In this document: one piece after another, positions 34,659-43,030 of the stretch
Numbering within the stretch: position 1 is the first letter of the stretch
How the letters are laid out: each line of letters starts with the position of its first letter
NCBI RefSeq assembly: GCF_000165835.1
Contig: NC_014640.1
Coordinates: 248,001-312,000 of the forward strand
DNA length: 64,000 bases
Origin: Achromobacter xylosoxidans A8
GTDB taxonomy: Bacteria > Pseudomonadota > Gammaproteobacteria > Burkholderiales > Burkholderiaceae_B
Reading direction: 5' to 3'
Translations under genes and position numbers: made by a program
The notes under the pieces: model-generated
Seen by the model: only the letters and a program-made list of their open reading frames with translations
What the model was told of the DNA's origin: nothing
The model's database searches: none

Positions 34659-36665
34659 TCAACGCTTGATGAATGCAATGATCTGCTGCTGGGTGCCTTT
34701 GTCGTTGTCGAATCCGCCGTGCGTGCTGGCCGCCACCGGCGGGTTGGTGGAGCCGGGCGCGGGGCTGCCTGCGGGCGAGACATGCACGGCGTCGCACGCA
34801 ATGCCGGCATCGCGGAAATAGCGCTCCATGCCGAGCAGCGGCGTGGTGGTGCCGCCTTCGAAGGACTCGCTCACCAGGTAGAGCAGCGAGCGCCGGTACG
34901 GGCCGCAAGTGGGATCGTCTTCCTCGGCCCGGTCGGAAAGATGGAACTGTTGATAGCGCTTTACCCGTGTCTTCAGGTTCGGCACGACCAGCTTGCGGAA
35001 GGTGTCCAGCGTGACCGCCGGGGCCATCAGGTTGAGCGATTCCAGTTCGCCGCCGTCGGCCGCCAGCCGGTGTACGAAGTGGCTGGCGACGATGGCGCCG
35101 GCCGAGTGGCCGACGATGTGCAGGCGCACGCGTCCCTGGCTGACGTGCGCCTTGAAATGCTTGTACAGCATGATCATCGCGGCTTCTTCCTGCGCCATGC
35201 CCTTGGGAACGGGTGCGCTCATGGCCTGGGCGTTCTGCTTCATTTCGCCCCAGATCACCGTGCCCGGTCGCGCCAGCCAGCGTTCCAGGCGCTGGTTCCA
35301 CCAACGCTCCAGCCGCTCGCCCAGGCCGCCGGTGGTGCGTGGAACGCTGTGGGCGGCATCCTGGATGATGTTCTTCACGGTGGTGATGACGTCCGTCTCC
35401 CACATCAGGAAGACCGGGAAGATCTGCTTCTCGTAGAGCAGCGGTATCCATTCGGCGGCGGCCTCCGCCGCATCCTCTTCGCCGACCAGGCCGCCGTGCG
35501 CGTACACGCATACGTCCATGGGCTTGTCCTTCAAGCCCCATTTCTCGCGCGCGGCGTTCATGTGCACGTCGACGATGGCGCGCAGATCGTCGGGCGTGGT
35601 CCGGAACGCGCCGCTGTTGCTGAGCTTGCCGTTGTTGCCCACGTTGACGATGAAGGGCGAGATCTCGCGGTTGCGCAGCACAGTGCCCGCGGCCAGGGTG
35701 ACCCGCTTGCCTTCGGTGCGCAGCGTGATGCTGTTCGAGATCTTGGTGTGCTCATGCGTGACCACGCCCAGCTGCACCACCCAGCAATCCATGGCGTTGC
35801 GCATCCAGTCGTCGTAGGTCAGCACCGCCATGCCGTGGGTGCCCCACTCCTCGCCCCAGGAGTTCTGGACCAGGAAGCCGTCCTGGGTATAGCCGACGAT
35901 GACGAAGGCGTGGCCGTCGGTGGCGGAATCCTGCGGGTCGGGCGGGATGATCCAGAACGGCTGGGCTCCCGGCGTGGACGGCGCCTTCAGCGGGGTGACG
36001 CCATGGCCGTCGTCCCAGCCGGCGTGGCAGCCCGCGCTGGCGTACAGAATGCCGACCTCGTTGAGCGCAGCGTGCATTTCGACGATGTTGCGCGTGTCGA
36101 TGCGGTAGTAGGCGCCCAGCGGACGCTTGACGGCATCCAGCCACCAGTCGTCGGCGGTCTCGTTGGCCGCCGCCGGCATGTTCAGGGTCGGAAACAGATC
36201 CTGGGCGCAGGCGCCGTGCTTGAACCAGCCTTTGAGCGCGCCGCGCAGGCTCGATCCCGTGTCGTCGACCGAACCCGGGAACTCGTCGTAGCGCCTGGCC
36301 ATGGAATACAGCATGAACGGCGAGATGGCTGGACGCGGTTCGCGCTCCGACTTGCGCAGCAGGTACTCGACCACCGTGGACAGGGCGAATCCGGTGCAGG
36401 CCGAGGTGTCTTCCTGATGCTTCACCGTCAACCCCATGGCGGGAATCATCTCGGTCTTGGGCGTGACCGAGATGTTAGGGTGGAACGGAATGTCGCGGAC
36501 ATCGAAGGCATCGGGCTTGGCCGTGCGGCGAAACGGCAGCGCCGGCGGCAGGCTGCGGCTTTTACGCTTTGGAGCGGATCGGGGCGTCTTGCCGGCGGCG
36601 GGCTGCCGCGTTGCCACCGTCTTGCGTGCCGGGGCGGCACGCCCCGCTTGCTTCTTTGCAGCCAT
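34659..36665 (-). CDS. Papain-like (C1) peptidase fused to alpha/beta hydrolase
   Basis: A 668-residue two-domain protein. Residues 1-50 are Lys/Arg/Ala/Pro-rich and likely disordered. Residues about 52-305 are a papain-fold peptidase: Cys90 in QEDTSACTGFA (Q84-x5-C), His252 in DGHAFVIVGY and Asn268 in NSWGEEWG, the full C1 triad. Residues about 380-668 are an alpha/beta hydrolase with VCVYAHGGL and the nucleophile elbow GHSAG (Ser521). It has no signal peptide, unlike most secreted C1 enzymes, so it should be cytoplasmic. GGAG lies 6 bases before ATG 36665. It is the first gene of the four-gene operon, 46 bases from the sensor gene. Substrates are unknown. Confidence 0.85.
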   Translation of the reverse strand: MAAKKQAGRAAPARKTVATRQPAAGKTPRSAPKRKSRSLPPALPFRRTAKPDAFDVRDIPFHPNISVTPKTEMIPAMGLTVKHQEDTSACTGFALSTVVEYLLRKSEREPRPAISPFMLYSMARRYDEFPGSVDDTGSSLRGALKGWFKHGACAQDLFPTLNMPAAANETADDWWLDAVKRPLGAYYRIDTRNIVEMHAALNEVGILYASAGCHAGWDDGHGVTPLKAPSTPGAQPFWIIPPDPQDSATDGHAFVIVGYTQDGFLVQNSWGEEWGTHGMAVLTYDDWMRNAMDCWVVQLGVVTHEHTKISNSITLRTEGKRVTLAAGTVLRNREISPFIVNVGNNGKLSNSGAFRTTPDDLRAIVDVHMNAAREKWGLKDKPMDVCVYAHGGLVGEEDAAEAAAEWIPLLYEKQIFPVFLMWETDVITTVKNIIQDAAHSVPRTTGGLGERLERWWNQRLERWLARPGTVIWGEMKQNAQAMSAPVPKGMAQEEAAMIMLYKHFKAHVSQGRVRLHIVGHSAGAIVASHFVHRLAADGGELESLNLMAPAVTLDTFRKLVVPNLKTRVKRYQQFHLSDRAEEDDPTCGPYRRSLLYLVSESFEGGTTTPLLGMERYFRDAGIACDAVHVSPAGSPAPGSTNPPVAASTHGGFDNDKGTQQQIIAFIKR

Positions 36666-36843
36666 GGCGTACTCCAGTGGAGACAGGCTTTCAGCGCGAG
36701 GGCGGCATTTGCAGGCAAGACGACATGACGACAGTAATGATTGCGCCCGTAGCTGCGATATATAGGCGCGCCTAAACCAGTTCGCTAGTATCCGAAAGTA
36801 TTACTCCTTGGATTTGAAATAGTGCATTTTCACTATTCGAGGC
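36666..36843 (-). promoter_or_regulatory. Probable promoter region of the peptidase-CHAT operon
   Basis: This 178-base gap is more AT-rich than its surroundings. It contains an ATATATA tract (36758-36764) next to GGCGCGCC, usable as a minus-strand -10, and an exact AATAGTG/CACTATT repeat (36818-36824 and 36831-36837) just past the aldo/keto reductase stop, which could end that transcript. No known operator is recognised. Confidence 0.4.
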
Positions 36844-37647
36844 TTAATCCCACTGCGCCGCCAGGCCTTCCGGGCTGACTTCACGGCCGTTGCGCTCCAG
36901 CGCCGCGATCTGCGCCATGTCCGCCTCCGTCAGCCGCAGGTCCTGGGCCAGCAGGTTGCTGGCCAGGTTTTCGCGTTTGGTCGACGACGGAATGACGGCA
37001 TAGCCCAGTTGCAGGGCCCAGGCCAGCGCCACCTGCGCGGGCGTGGCGTCGTGGCGTTGGGCGATCTGGCCGATGACCGGATCCTTCAGCACCTTGCCGT
37101 AGGCCAGCGTCATGTACGAGGTGACCGGGATGTCTTGTTCCTGCAGGAAGGCGGCGAGCTTGCGGTTCTGCAGGTAGGGGCTGAGTTCGATCTGGTTGGT
37201 GGCGATCTGCTCGCGGCCCACGGCGGCGATGGCGGCGCGGGTTTCGGCGATGGGGAAGTTGGAGATGCCGATCTGGCGGGTCAGGCCCCGCGCCTTGGCC
37301 TCAGCCAGCGCAGTCATGAATTCCTCGACGGCGACGCCGTTGCCGGGCGCGGGCCAATGGATCAAGGTCAGGTCCGCGTAGTCGCTGCGCAGCTTGGCCA
37401 GGCTGTCCTGCAGACTGGGTATGAGCTTGCCGCGGGCGTAGTGGGGAACCCAGATTTTGGTCGTGACGAACAGTGCATCGCGCGCCACGCCGGATTCGGC
37501 GATGGCCTGGCCGACCTCGGTTTCGTTTTCATAGATCTGCGCGGTGTCGATGGCGCGGTAGCCGAGGTCCAGCGCGTTGCGCACGGAATCGATGACGGCC
37601 TGGCCTTGCAGGCGGAAAGTGCCGGCGCCGAAGACGGGAATGCTCAT
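36844..37647 (-). CDS. Aldo/keto reductase (DkgB-like)
   Basis: A 267-residue AKR with the TIM-barrel signature: [16 protein letters not shown] (catalytic Asp and Tyr), [16 protein letters not shown] (catalytic His), GISNF, and [16 protein letters not shown]. Length and N-terminus resemble 2,5-diketo-D-gluconate reductase B. It would reduce aldehydes such as methylglyoxal or keto-sugars with NADPH. It is divergent from a LysR gene at 37771, which probably controls it. TTACCC/GGAG precedes ATG 37647. Confidence 0.9.
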   Translation of the reverse strand: MSIPVFGAGTFRLQGQAVIDSVRNALDLGYRAIDTAQIYENETEVGQAIAESGVARDALFVTTKIWVPHYARGKLIPSLQDSLAKLRSDYADLTLIHWPAPGNGVAVEEFMTALAEAKARGLTRQIGISNFPIAETRAAIAAVGREQIATNQIELSPYLQNRKLAAFLQEQDIPVTSYMTLAYGKVLKDPVIGQIAQRHDATPAQVALAWALQLGYAVIPSSTKRENLASNLLAQDLRLTEADMAQIAALERNGREVSPEGLAAQWD

Positions 37648-37770
37648 GGGTAACTCCTTGGGGGATTCAGGGCTGCGGACGCAGGCGTCCGGGAATGCCT
37701 GCAGTGTGCCCGTCGGATACTTGCGGAAAAAGTCCGGTATGCACGAAAGACTTTTGATATAAATGCAAGA

Positions 37771-38670
37771 ATGAAGACGACGCTAGACGAAATGCAGGTC
37801 TTTATCGCCATCGTGGACAGCGGCTCGATCACTGCCGCCGCGGATGTGCTGGGACAGACTGTTTCCGCCGCCAGCCGGACCATGAGCCGGCTGGAAGAGA
37901 AGCTACAGACCACGCTGATGCGCCGGACCACGCGTCGGCTGGAACTGACCGAGGAAGGCCGGGCCTATCTGGAGCAGGCGCGCAAGATCGTGGCCGCAGT
38001 GGAGGAAAGCGAGGAACTGATGAGCCTGCGCCGCAACCAGCCGGCAGGACGCTTGCGGGTGGATGCGGCATCGCCCTTCATGCTGCACGTGATCGCGCCG
38101 CTGGTGCCGGGCTATCGCCAGCGCTATCCGCAGGTGGAGCTGGAACTGAACAGCAACGAAGGCAATATCGACCTGCTGGAGCGCCGCACCGACCTGGCCA
38201 TCCGCATCGGGCGCCTGAAGGACTCATCGCTGCACGCGGTGCCGCTGGGCCATAGCCGCGTGCGCGTGCTGGCCAGTCCCGGCTATCTGGCCAAGCATGG
38301 CACGCCCAGGCGCGTGGCCGATCTGGCTTCGCATGTCCTGCTGGGCTTCAGCCAGCTGGAAGCGCTGAACGAATGGCCGCTGCTGGAGGCCGACGGCCAG
38401 GCCCTGCACATCAAGCCCCATGTGCGCGCGTTCAGCGGCGAAACCTTGCGGCAGTTGGCCTTGAACGACGGCGGCGTCGTCTGCCTGTCGGACTTCATGA
38501 CGCGCGGCGACCGCGACAGCGGCGCCTTGCAGCAGCTGCTGGTGAAGCAGACGCAGGACGTGCGGCAGCCGATCAACGCGGTGTACTACCGCAACACCGC
38601 GATCTCCTCGCGCATCAAGTCCTTCATCGACTACATGGTCCAGGCGTTGGGTCCGCGCGGCTTCGAATAG
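37771..38670 (+). CDS. LysR-family transcriptional regulator
   Basis: A 299-residue LTTR: N-terminal winged helix ([38 protein letters not shown]) and a C-terminal substrate-binding fold from about residue 90 ([31 protein letters not shown]). It belongs to the AaeR/DsdC-like large group that often controls divergent oxidoreductases. It starts 123 bases from the divergent aldo/keto reductase, so that gene is the likely target. The effector is unknown. Confidence 0.9.
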   Translation: MKTTLDEMQVFIAIVDSGSITAAADVLGQTVSAASRTMSRLEEKLQTTLMRRTTRRLELTEEGRAYLEQARKIVAAVEESEELMSLRRNQPAGRLRVDAASPFMLHVIAPLVPGYRQRYPQVELELNSNEGNIDLLERRTDLAIRIGRLKDSSLHAVPLGHSRVRVLASPGYLAKHGTPRRVADLASHVLLGFSQLEALNEWPLLEADGQALHIKPHVRAFSGETLRQLALNDGGVVCLSDFMTRGDRDSGALQQLLVKQTQDVRQPINAVYYRNTAISSRIKSFIDYMVQALGPRGFE

Positions 38671-38689
38671 CGCCGCAGGCGCCGCGCGC

Positions 38690-39634
38690 TCAAGCGCGTT
38701 CGCCGCTGACCGACTCGTACACCAGCGTTGCCAGCGTCAGGTCTTCGAGTGCGCTGCCCACGGCTTTGAACACGGTGATTTCCTGGTCGCCGCGGCGGCC
38801 CGGCAGTTCACCGGCGGCCAACTGGTGCAGGTCGCCGCGGATGTCCTCGTGTTTGAGCGTGCCGGCCTCGAAAGCGGCCAGCAGGTCGCCGGACTTGGTG
38901 GGCGCTTCGCTGGTGTCCACATAGACCGAGGTACCGTCGAAGCAGGCCGCGTCGGTCTCGCGCATTTCGGGTTTGAAGCTGCCGATCAGGTCCAGGTGCA
39001 CGCCCGGACGCAGCCAGGCGCCGTGGATCAGCGGCACGGTGGACAGGGTGGCGCAGCTGATGATGTCGGCCTGACGCGCGGCGGCTTCCAGGTCGCTGGC
39101 GGCCTCGGCATCGAAGCCCTGCGCGCGTAGCTCGCCGGCCAGCTTCTCGGCGCCGGCCGCGCGCACGTTCCAAACCAGCACGCGCTGGATGGGGCGCACG
39201 CTGCGCATGGCCTGCGCCACCAGGCCGGCGATGCGGCCGGAACCGACGATCAGCAGCGTGCTGGCGTCGGCGCGCGCCAGGTAGTCCGCGCCCAGCGCGG
39301 CCGCGCCCGCCGTGCGGTAGGCGGTGACGATGTCGCCGTCCACCTGGGCGATGGGCACGCCGGTGGTGGCGCTGTACAGGTTGTAGGTGGCGTGCAGGCC
39401 CGGCAGGCCCAGGTGCGTGTTCTCGGGGAAGATATTGATGATTTTCACGCCGAAGTAGCCGCGGTCGCTCCAGGCCGGCATGATCAGCGAGGTGCCGTGT
39501 GCATTGCCCGACTGGATGGCGTGGACATGCCGCGGCGGCACGGTGGCGCTGCCGCGGAAGGCTTCCCGCAGGGCGGGAATGACGGCGTCGAAGGACAGGG
39601 CGTTGCGGGTTTGTTCGGTGTCGATGAAGCGCAT
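38690..39634 (-). CDS. Ornithine cyclodeaminase / mu-crystallin family protein
   Basis: A 314-residue NAD(P)-binding protein of the OCD/mu-crystallin family: VGSGRIAGLVAQAM cofactor loop, DIISCATLSTVPLIHG, DLIGSFKPEMRE, and ITVFKAVGSALEDLTLA at the end. The family includes ornithine cyclodeaminase, delta1-pyrroline-2-carboxylate reductase, and lysine/alanine dehydrogenases. It differs clearly from the 346-residue OCD at 41472, so the two are not simple duplicates. It follows the N-carbamoyl-amino-acid hydrolase by 100 bases on the same strand, which suggests an imino acid or D-amino acid substrate. The exact reaction is open. Confidence 0.82.
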   Translation of the reverse strand: MRFIDTEQTRNALSFDAVIPALREAFRGSATVPPRHVHAIQSGNAHGTSLIMPAWSDRGYFGVKIINIFPENTHLGLPGLHATYNLYSATTGVPIAQVDGDIVTAYRTAGAAALGADYLARADASTLLIVGSGRIAGLVAQAMRSVRPIQRVLVWNVRAAGAEKLAGELRAQGFDAEAASDLEAAARQADIISCATLSTVPLIHGAWLRPGVHLDLIGSFKPEMRETDAACFDGTSVYVDTSEAPTKSGDLLAAFEAGTLKHEDIRGDLHQLAAGELPGRRGDQEITVFKAVGSALEDLTLATLVYESVSGERA

Positions 39635-39734
39635 GGGTTCTTGCCTGCTGCGGGTCGGTCAGTCTGAGGGCCAGCAGGCAGTCTAGCAGCGCGGGCGGCG
39701 TCCGCCCGGGCTGCGTCGCGGCTGAGTGCAGCGT

Positions 39735-40694
39735 CTAGTCGATGGCGGCCGTGGGCAGCGGATCGCCGGCGCCGGTGCGTTCGACGATGAGCTTGTAGTG
39801 CTGCGGGTTGCGGTGCTTGGCGAAATTGAACACGTGGTCGCGGAAGGCCTGGCCCATGGCCAGGTCGATGTTGGCGGTGATCACTTCGTCTTCTTCGCCG
39901 CTTGCGCGCGCCACGATCTCGCCGGACGGCGCGACGATCATGGAGCTGCCTATCATGTGGTGGCCGTCTTCGTGGCCGCACTTCGCGGCGGCGCCGACCC
40001 AGACCGCGTTCTGGTAGGCGCTGGCCTGCAATACGATCTCGTGCGTGGTGGTGCGCAGATGCGCGGGCTCGTTCCAGTGGATGTTCAGGGACGGCGTGTT
40101 GTAGCCCAGCACGATCAGCTCGGCGCTTTGCAGCGACATGACGCGATAGGTCTCGGGCCAGCGGCGATCGTTGCACAGGCACATGCCGATCTTCACGTCG
40201 TTGGTTTCCCAGACGCCAAAGCCCAGGTCGCCGACTTCGAAGAACTTCTTCTCCAGGTGCTGGAACGGCGCGCCGACCTTATGGCCCGAGTGGCCCGGCA
40301 GGTGGATCTTGCGGTACTTGCCGATGACTTTGGCGCTGCGGTCCACCAGGATGGCGGTGTTGAACTGGCGGCCTTCGGGCGTCAGTTCGGCATAGCCCAG
40401 GTAGAAGCCTATGCCCAATTCGCGCGCGGCGTCGAACAGCGGCTGCACGTCGGCGTTGGGCATGCTTTTTTCAAAGTAGCGCTCGACGGCTTCGGCGTCT
40501 TCCATCCAGTAGCGCGGGAAGAACGTGGTCAGCGCCAGCTCGGGGAAGACGACGAACTCCGCCTTGCGGGCGGCGGCCTCGCGCATCATTTCCACCAGGC
40601 GGCGGACCACGGCGGCGCGCGTATCGGCAAGGTTTACTGCGCCCATCTGGGCGACCGCCAGGCCCATCTTGCGGGCGGGGTATGCATTACTCAC
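39735..40694 (-). CDS. N-carbamoyl-D-amino-acid hydrolase-like amidase (nitrilase superfamily)
   Basis: A 319-residue carbon-nitrogen hydrolase. The catalytic triad is Glu52 in FPELALTTFFPRYW, Lys129 in KYRKIHLPGH and Cys174 in CNDRRWPETYRVM. These blocks match D-carbamoylases, which convert N-carbamoyl-D-amino acids to D-amino acids, CO2 and ammonia. I chose GTG 40694 because the family N-terminus starts here; a longer frame reaches 40862 without support. No hydantoinase gene is beside it. Together with the OCD-family enzyme downstream and the Lrp regulator upstream it suggests salvage of carbamoylated amino acids. A related beta-ureidopropionase role cannot be excluded. Confidence 0.82.
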   Translation of the reverse strand: MSNAYPARKMGLAVAQMGAVNLADTRAAVVRRLVEMMREAAARKAEFVVFPELALTTFFPRYWMEDAEAVERYFEKSMPNADVQPLFDAARELGIGFYLGYAELTPEGRQFNTAILVDRSAKVIGKYRKIHLPGHSGHKVGAPFQHLEKKFFEVGDLGFGVWETNDVKIGMCLCNDRRWPETYRVMSLQSAELIVLGYNTPSLNIHWNEPAHLRTTTHEIVLQASAYQNAVWVGAAAKCGHEDGHHMIGSSMIVAPSGEIVARASGEEDEVITANIDLAMGQAFRDHVFNFAKHRNPQHYKLIVERTGAGDPLPTAAID

Positions 40695-40921
40695 GATGTG
40701 GATCTCCAGGCTGAAGGCGCAAGCATGCATCCGCGGGCGGAAATCGGGAACCGCTGTCCGGGCTGGCGGCGCGCGCCGCCGGATGCGACGGGATTCACTC
40801 CAAGGCCCTGATTCAGCGGGGAATTTCACCGTGACGGCAGAGACCGTCCCGGCCTCATGCATAACGCGGCGTCATGGAGTCCATGCAAAGTTTTATATCG
40901 GGTTTCCCCGTATGCCGGCGC

Positions 40922-41347
40922 TCAGAGGGCCTTGAAGGTCTTGAGATGGATGCTGGTTTCGGTGGCGGCGATGCCCTTGAGCGTACGCAGGCGGTCCAGC
41001 ACTTCGGACAACTGGTCGATGGTGGGCACGCGCAGCTCGGCCAGCAGGTCCCAGCGGCCGTTGGTGTCGTGCAGGCCCGCCACGCTGGGCTCGCCCATCA
41101 GCAGGCTCACGATCTTGCGGGTTTCATGGCCTTCGACGGCGATGCTCATCCAGGCGACGATGTCCTCGGTCTCGACTTCGGGGCGCAGCCGCACGGTATA
41201 GCCGCGGATGATGCCCCGCTCTTCCAGTTTGCGGATGCGGTTGTCGATGGTGCCGCGCGAGACATCGAGCTTCTTCGCCAGGGTGGCGACCGACATGCGG
41301 GCGTCGGCGCGCAACAGGCCGAGCAAGTTCTGATCCAGCGTGTCCAT
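40922..41347 (-). CDS. Lrp/AsnC-family transcriptional regulator
   Basis: A 141-residue regulator: N-terminal helix-turn-helix (LDQNLLGLLRADARMSVATL, LDVSRGTIDNRIRKLEERG) and a C-terminal RAM (ligand-binding) domain. The size is typical. It is divergent from the ornithine cyclodeaminase gene at 41472 (124 bases between starts) and lies upstream of the N-carbamoyl hydrolase on the same strand. It most likely regulates the divergent OCD in response to an amino acid such as ornithine or arginine. Confidence 0.9.
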   Translation of the reverse strand: MDTLDQNLLGLLRADARMSVATLAKKLDVSRGTIDNRIRKLEERGIIRGYTVRLRPEVETEDIVAWMSIAVEGHETRKIVSLLMGEPSVAGLHDTNGRWDLLAELRVPTIDQLSEVLDRLRTLKGIAATETSIHLKTFKAL

Positions 41348-41471
41348 TGTGAAAAATGCTATTTATGGCTATCAGAATGGCAGAATCTTAGCGTTTTGTG
41401 TGGATTGTTGTCACTATTAATTGGTTTGCCCATCCCCCAGAATTTCTGTTCCATAACTCGGGGAGAACAAA

Positions 41472-42512
41472 TTGACGACGCTGCTTTCAACTTCCGACGT
41501 GGCCAAAATCGTGGCCCTGCAAGGTCCGCAACAGGTCTTCGCCGGCCTGCTCGACTACTTGCTGGCGGACTTTCTGCGATGGCAGGAGTTCGACAAAAGT
41601 GCGCGGGTGGCCAGCCATTCGGCGACCGGCGTGATCGAATTGATGCCCACCGCCGACAGCGAGTACTACACCTTCAAGTACGTGAACGGCCATCCCGGCA
41701 ATCCGCAGGCCGGCCTGTCCACCGTGATGGCGTTTGGCGCGCTGGCGCAGGTCAGCACGGGCGAGCCGCTGCTGATCAGCGAACTGACCCTGACCACGGC
41801 GCTGCGCACTGCCGTGACCTCGGCCCTGGCGGCGCGCGCGCTGGCCCGGCCGGACTCGCGCAAGATGGCATTGATCGGCAACGGCGCGCAAAGCGAGTTC
41901 CAGGCGCTGGCCTTCCATTACCTCCTGGGCATCGACACCCTGCACGTCTATGACGTGGACGCAGGCGCCACACGCAAGCTTGAAAGCAATCTGGCTTCAG
42001 TGCCCGGCTTGCGCGTGGTGCGCTTCGATAGTGCGGCAGAGGCGGTCAAGGGCACGGACATCGTCACCACGGTGACGGCGGACAAGGCCTACGCCACCAT
42101 CCTGACCGCGGACATGGTCGAACCGGGCATGCACATCAACGCCGTGGGCGGCGATTGCCCGGGCAAGACGGAGCTGCACGCGGACGTGCTGCGCGCGGGG
42201 CCGGTGTTCGTGGAATACGAGCCGCAGACGCGCATCGAGGGCGATCTGCAGCAGATGCCGGCCGATTTCGCAGTGACGGAACTGTGGCGGGTGTTGACGG
42301 GCCAGGCCGCTGGCCGCAAGCAGCCGGCGGAAGTGACCATCTTCGATTCGGTGGGTTTTGCACTGGAGGACTTTTCGGCGCTGCGCTGGCTGCGCGATGC
42401 CGCCATTCGCCATGGCGTGGGCGCCCGCATCGAGGTCGCGCCGCAATCGCCCGATCCGAAGAACCTGTTCGAGGTGGTGCGGGCGGCTACGCCGGTGCTG
42501 GCGCAGGCTTAG
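41472..42512 (+). CDS. Ornithine cyclodeaminase
   Basis: A 346-residue ornithine cyclodeaminase of the Pseudomonas/Agrobacterium type: SEYYTFKYVNGHPGNP (substrate-binding Lys region), IGNGAQSEFQALAF (NAD loop), HINAVGGDCPGKTEL (catalytic Asp) and ITIFDSVGFALEDFSALR-like TIFDSVGFALEDFSALR. It turns L-ornithine into L-proline and ammonia using NAD in a closed cycle. The start is TTG 41472 preceded by GGGGAGAAC, the best available ribosome site. It faces the Lrp regulator. The length and motifs make this the true OCD of the two family members in the cluster. Confidence 0.88.
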   Translation: MTTLLSTSDVAKIVALQGPQQVFAGLLDYLLADFLRWQEFDKSARVASHSATGVIELMPTADSEYYTFKYVNGHPGNPQAGLSTVMAFGALAQVSTGEPLLISELTLTTALRTAVTSALAARALARPDSRKMALIGNGAQSEFQALAFHYLLGIDTLHVYDVDAGATRKLESNLASVPGLRVVRFDSAAEAVKGTDIVTTVTADKAYATILTADMVEPGMHINAVGGDCPGKTELHADVLRAGPVFVEYEPQTRIEGDLQQMPADFAVTELWRVLTGQAAGRKQPAEVTIFDSVGFALEDFSALRWLRDAAIRHGVGARIEVAPQSPDPKNLFEVVRAATPVLAQA

Positions 42513-42621
42513 CGCTCACGCGCCGCGGCGTCGGCGCGGTTCGTGCAAAGCGCAAGCGCCGGCGTGGTGGAACGCGCCGGCGCCAGTACGGTGGCGGCCG
42601 CGAATGCGGCCGCAGTCATGT

Positions 42622-42834
42622 TCACGCCCGGCTGGGCGTTTCAACCGGCGGTGTGCCGTCGTGGAACAGCGACTTCAGTTGCGATCGCAGCTCGGGCGTG
42701 TCGGCATGCTTGTGCACCGTGGTTGCATGCTGCACGGCCGCCTCCAGCAATTCGCCTTCGGAATCCGCCGCGAGGGCTACCGAGCAGTTCATTTCACTGG
42801 GGTACTCGCGGCAATCGATGTATTTGCGAGTCAT
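42622..42834 (-). CDS. Small DUF1059-domain protein
   Basis: A 70-residue protein that opens MTRKYIDCREYPSEMNCS and continues AVQHATTVHKH, the Cys/Cys/His pattern of the DUF1059 family. The role of this family is not known; the conserved Cys and His residues suggest metal binding. ATG 42834 is preceded by GGGAGACC. It is monocistronic, convergent with the OCD gene. Confidence 0.8.
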   Translation of the reverse strand: MTRKYIDCREYPSEMNCSVALAADSEGELLEAAVQHATTVHKHADTPELRSQLKSLFHDGTPPVETPSRA

Positions 42835-42991
42835 GTGGGGTCTCCCTGCGCGCAGGCTGGCTGAGCTCTGCGCAAGAGCATCCGGCGCGCGGCGCGGGAC
42901 GTCCGGGCCGTTGGCGCGTCGCAGCGGCGGGGGCGGTCTGAAAAGTATAGATCTGGCACCGCCGGTCCGGCGCAGTTCGCAAGACGCGGTT

Positions 42992-43016
42992 CGCACTAGT
43001 GCGCGGGCACTGGTGC
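42992..43016. repeat. Palindrome pair between the DUF1059 and GTPase genes
   Basis: CGCACTAGTGCG (42992-43003) is an exact 12-base palindrome, followed by the near copy GCACTGGTGC (43007-43016). They lie past the GTPase stop and about 160 bases upstream of the DUF1059 start. They may be an operator for the small gene or end the GTPase transcript. The rest of the 196-base gap shows nothing I recognise. Confidence 0.4.
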
Positions 43017-43030
43017 GAGGGCAGCGCGCT

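Noticed and set aside
34719..36728. 669-codon plus-strand frame opposite the C1 peptidase gene
   Set aside because: Shadow composition; the minus frame has the full Cys-His-Asn triad and GHSAG.
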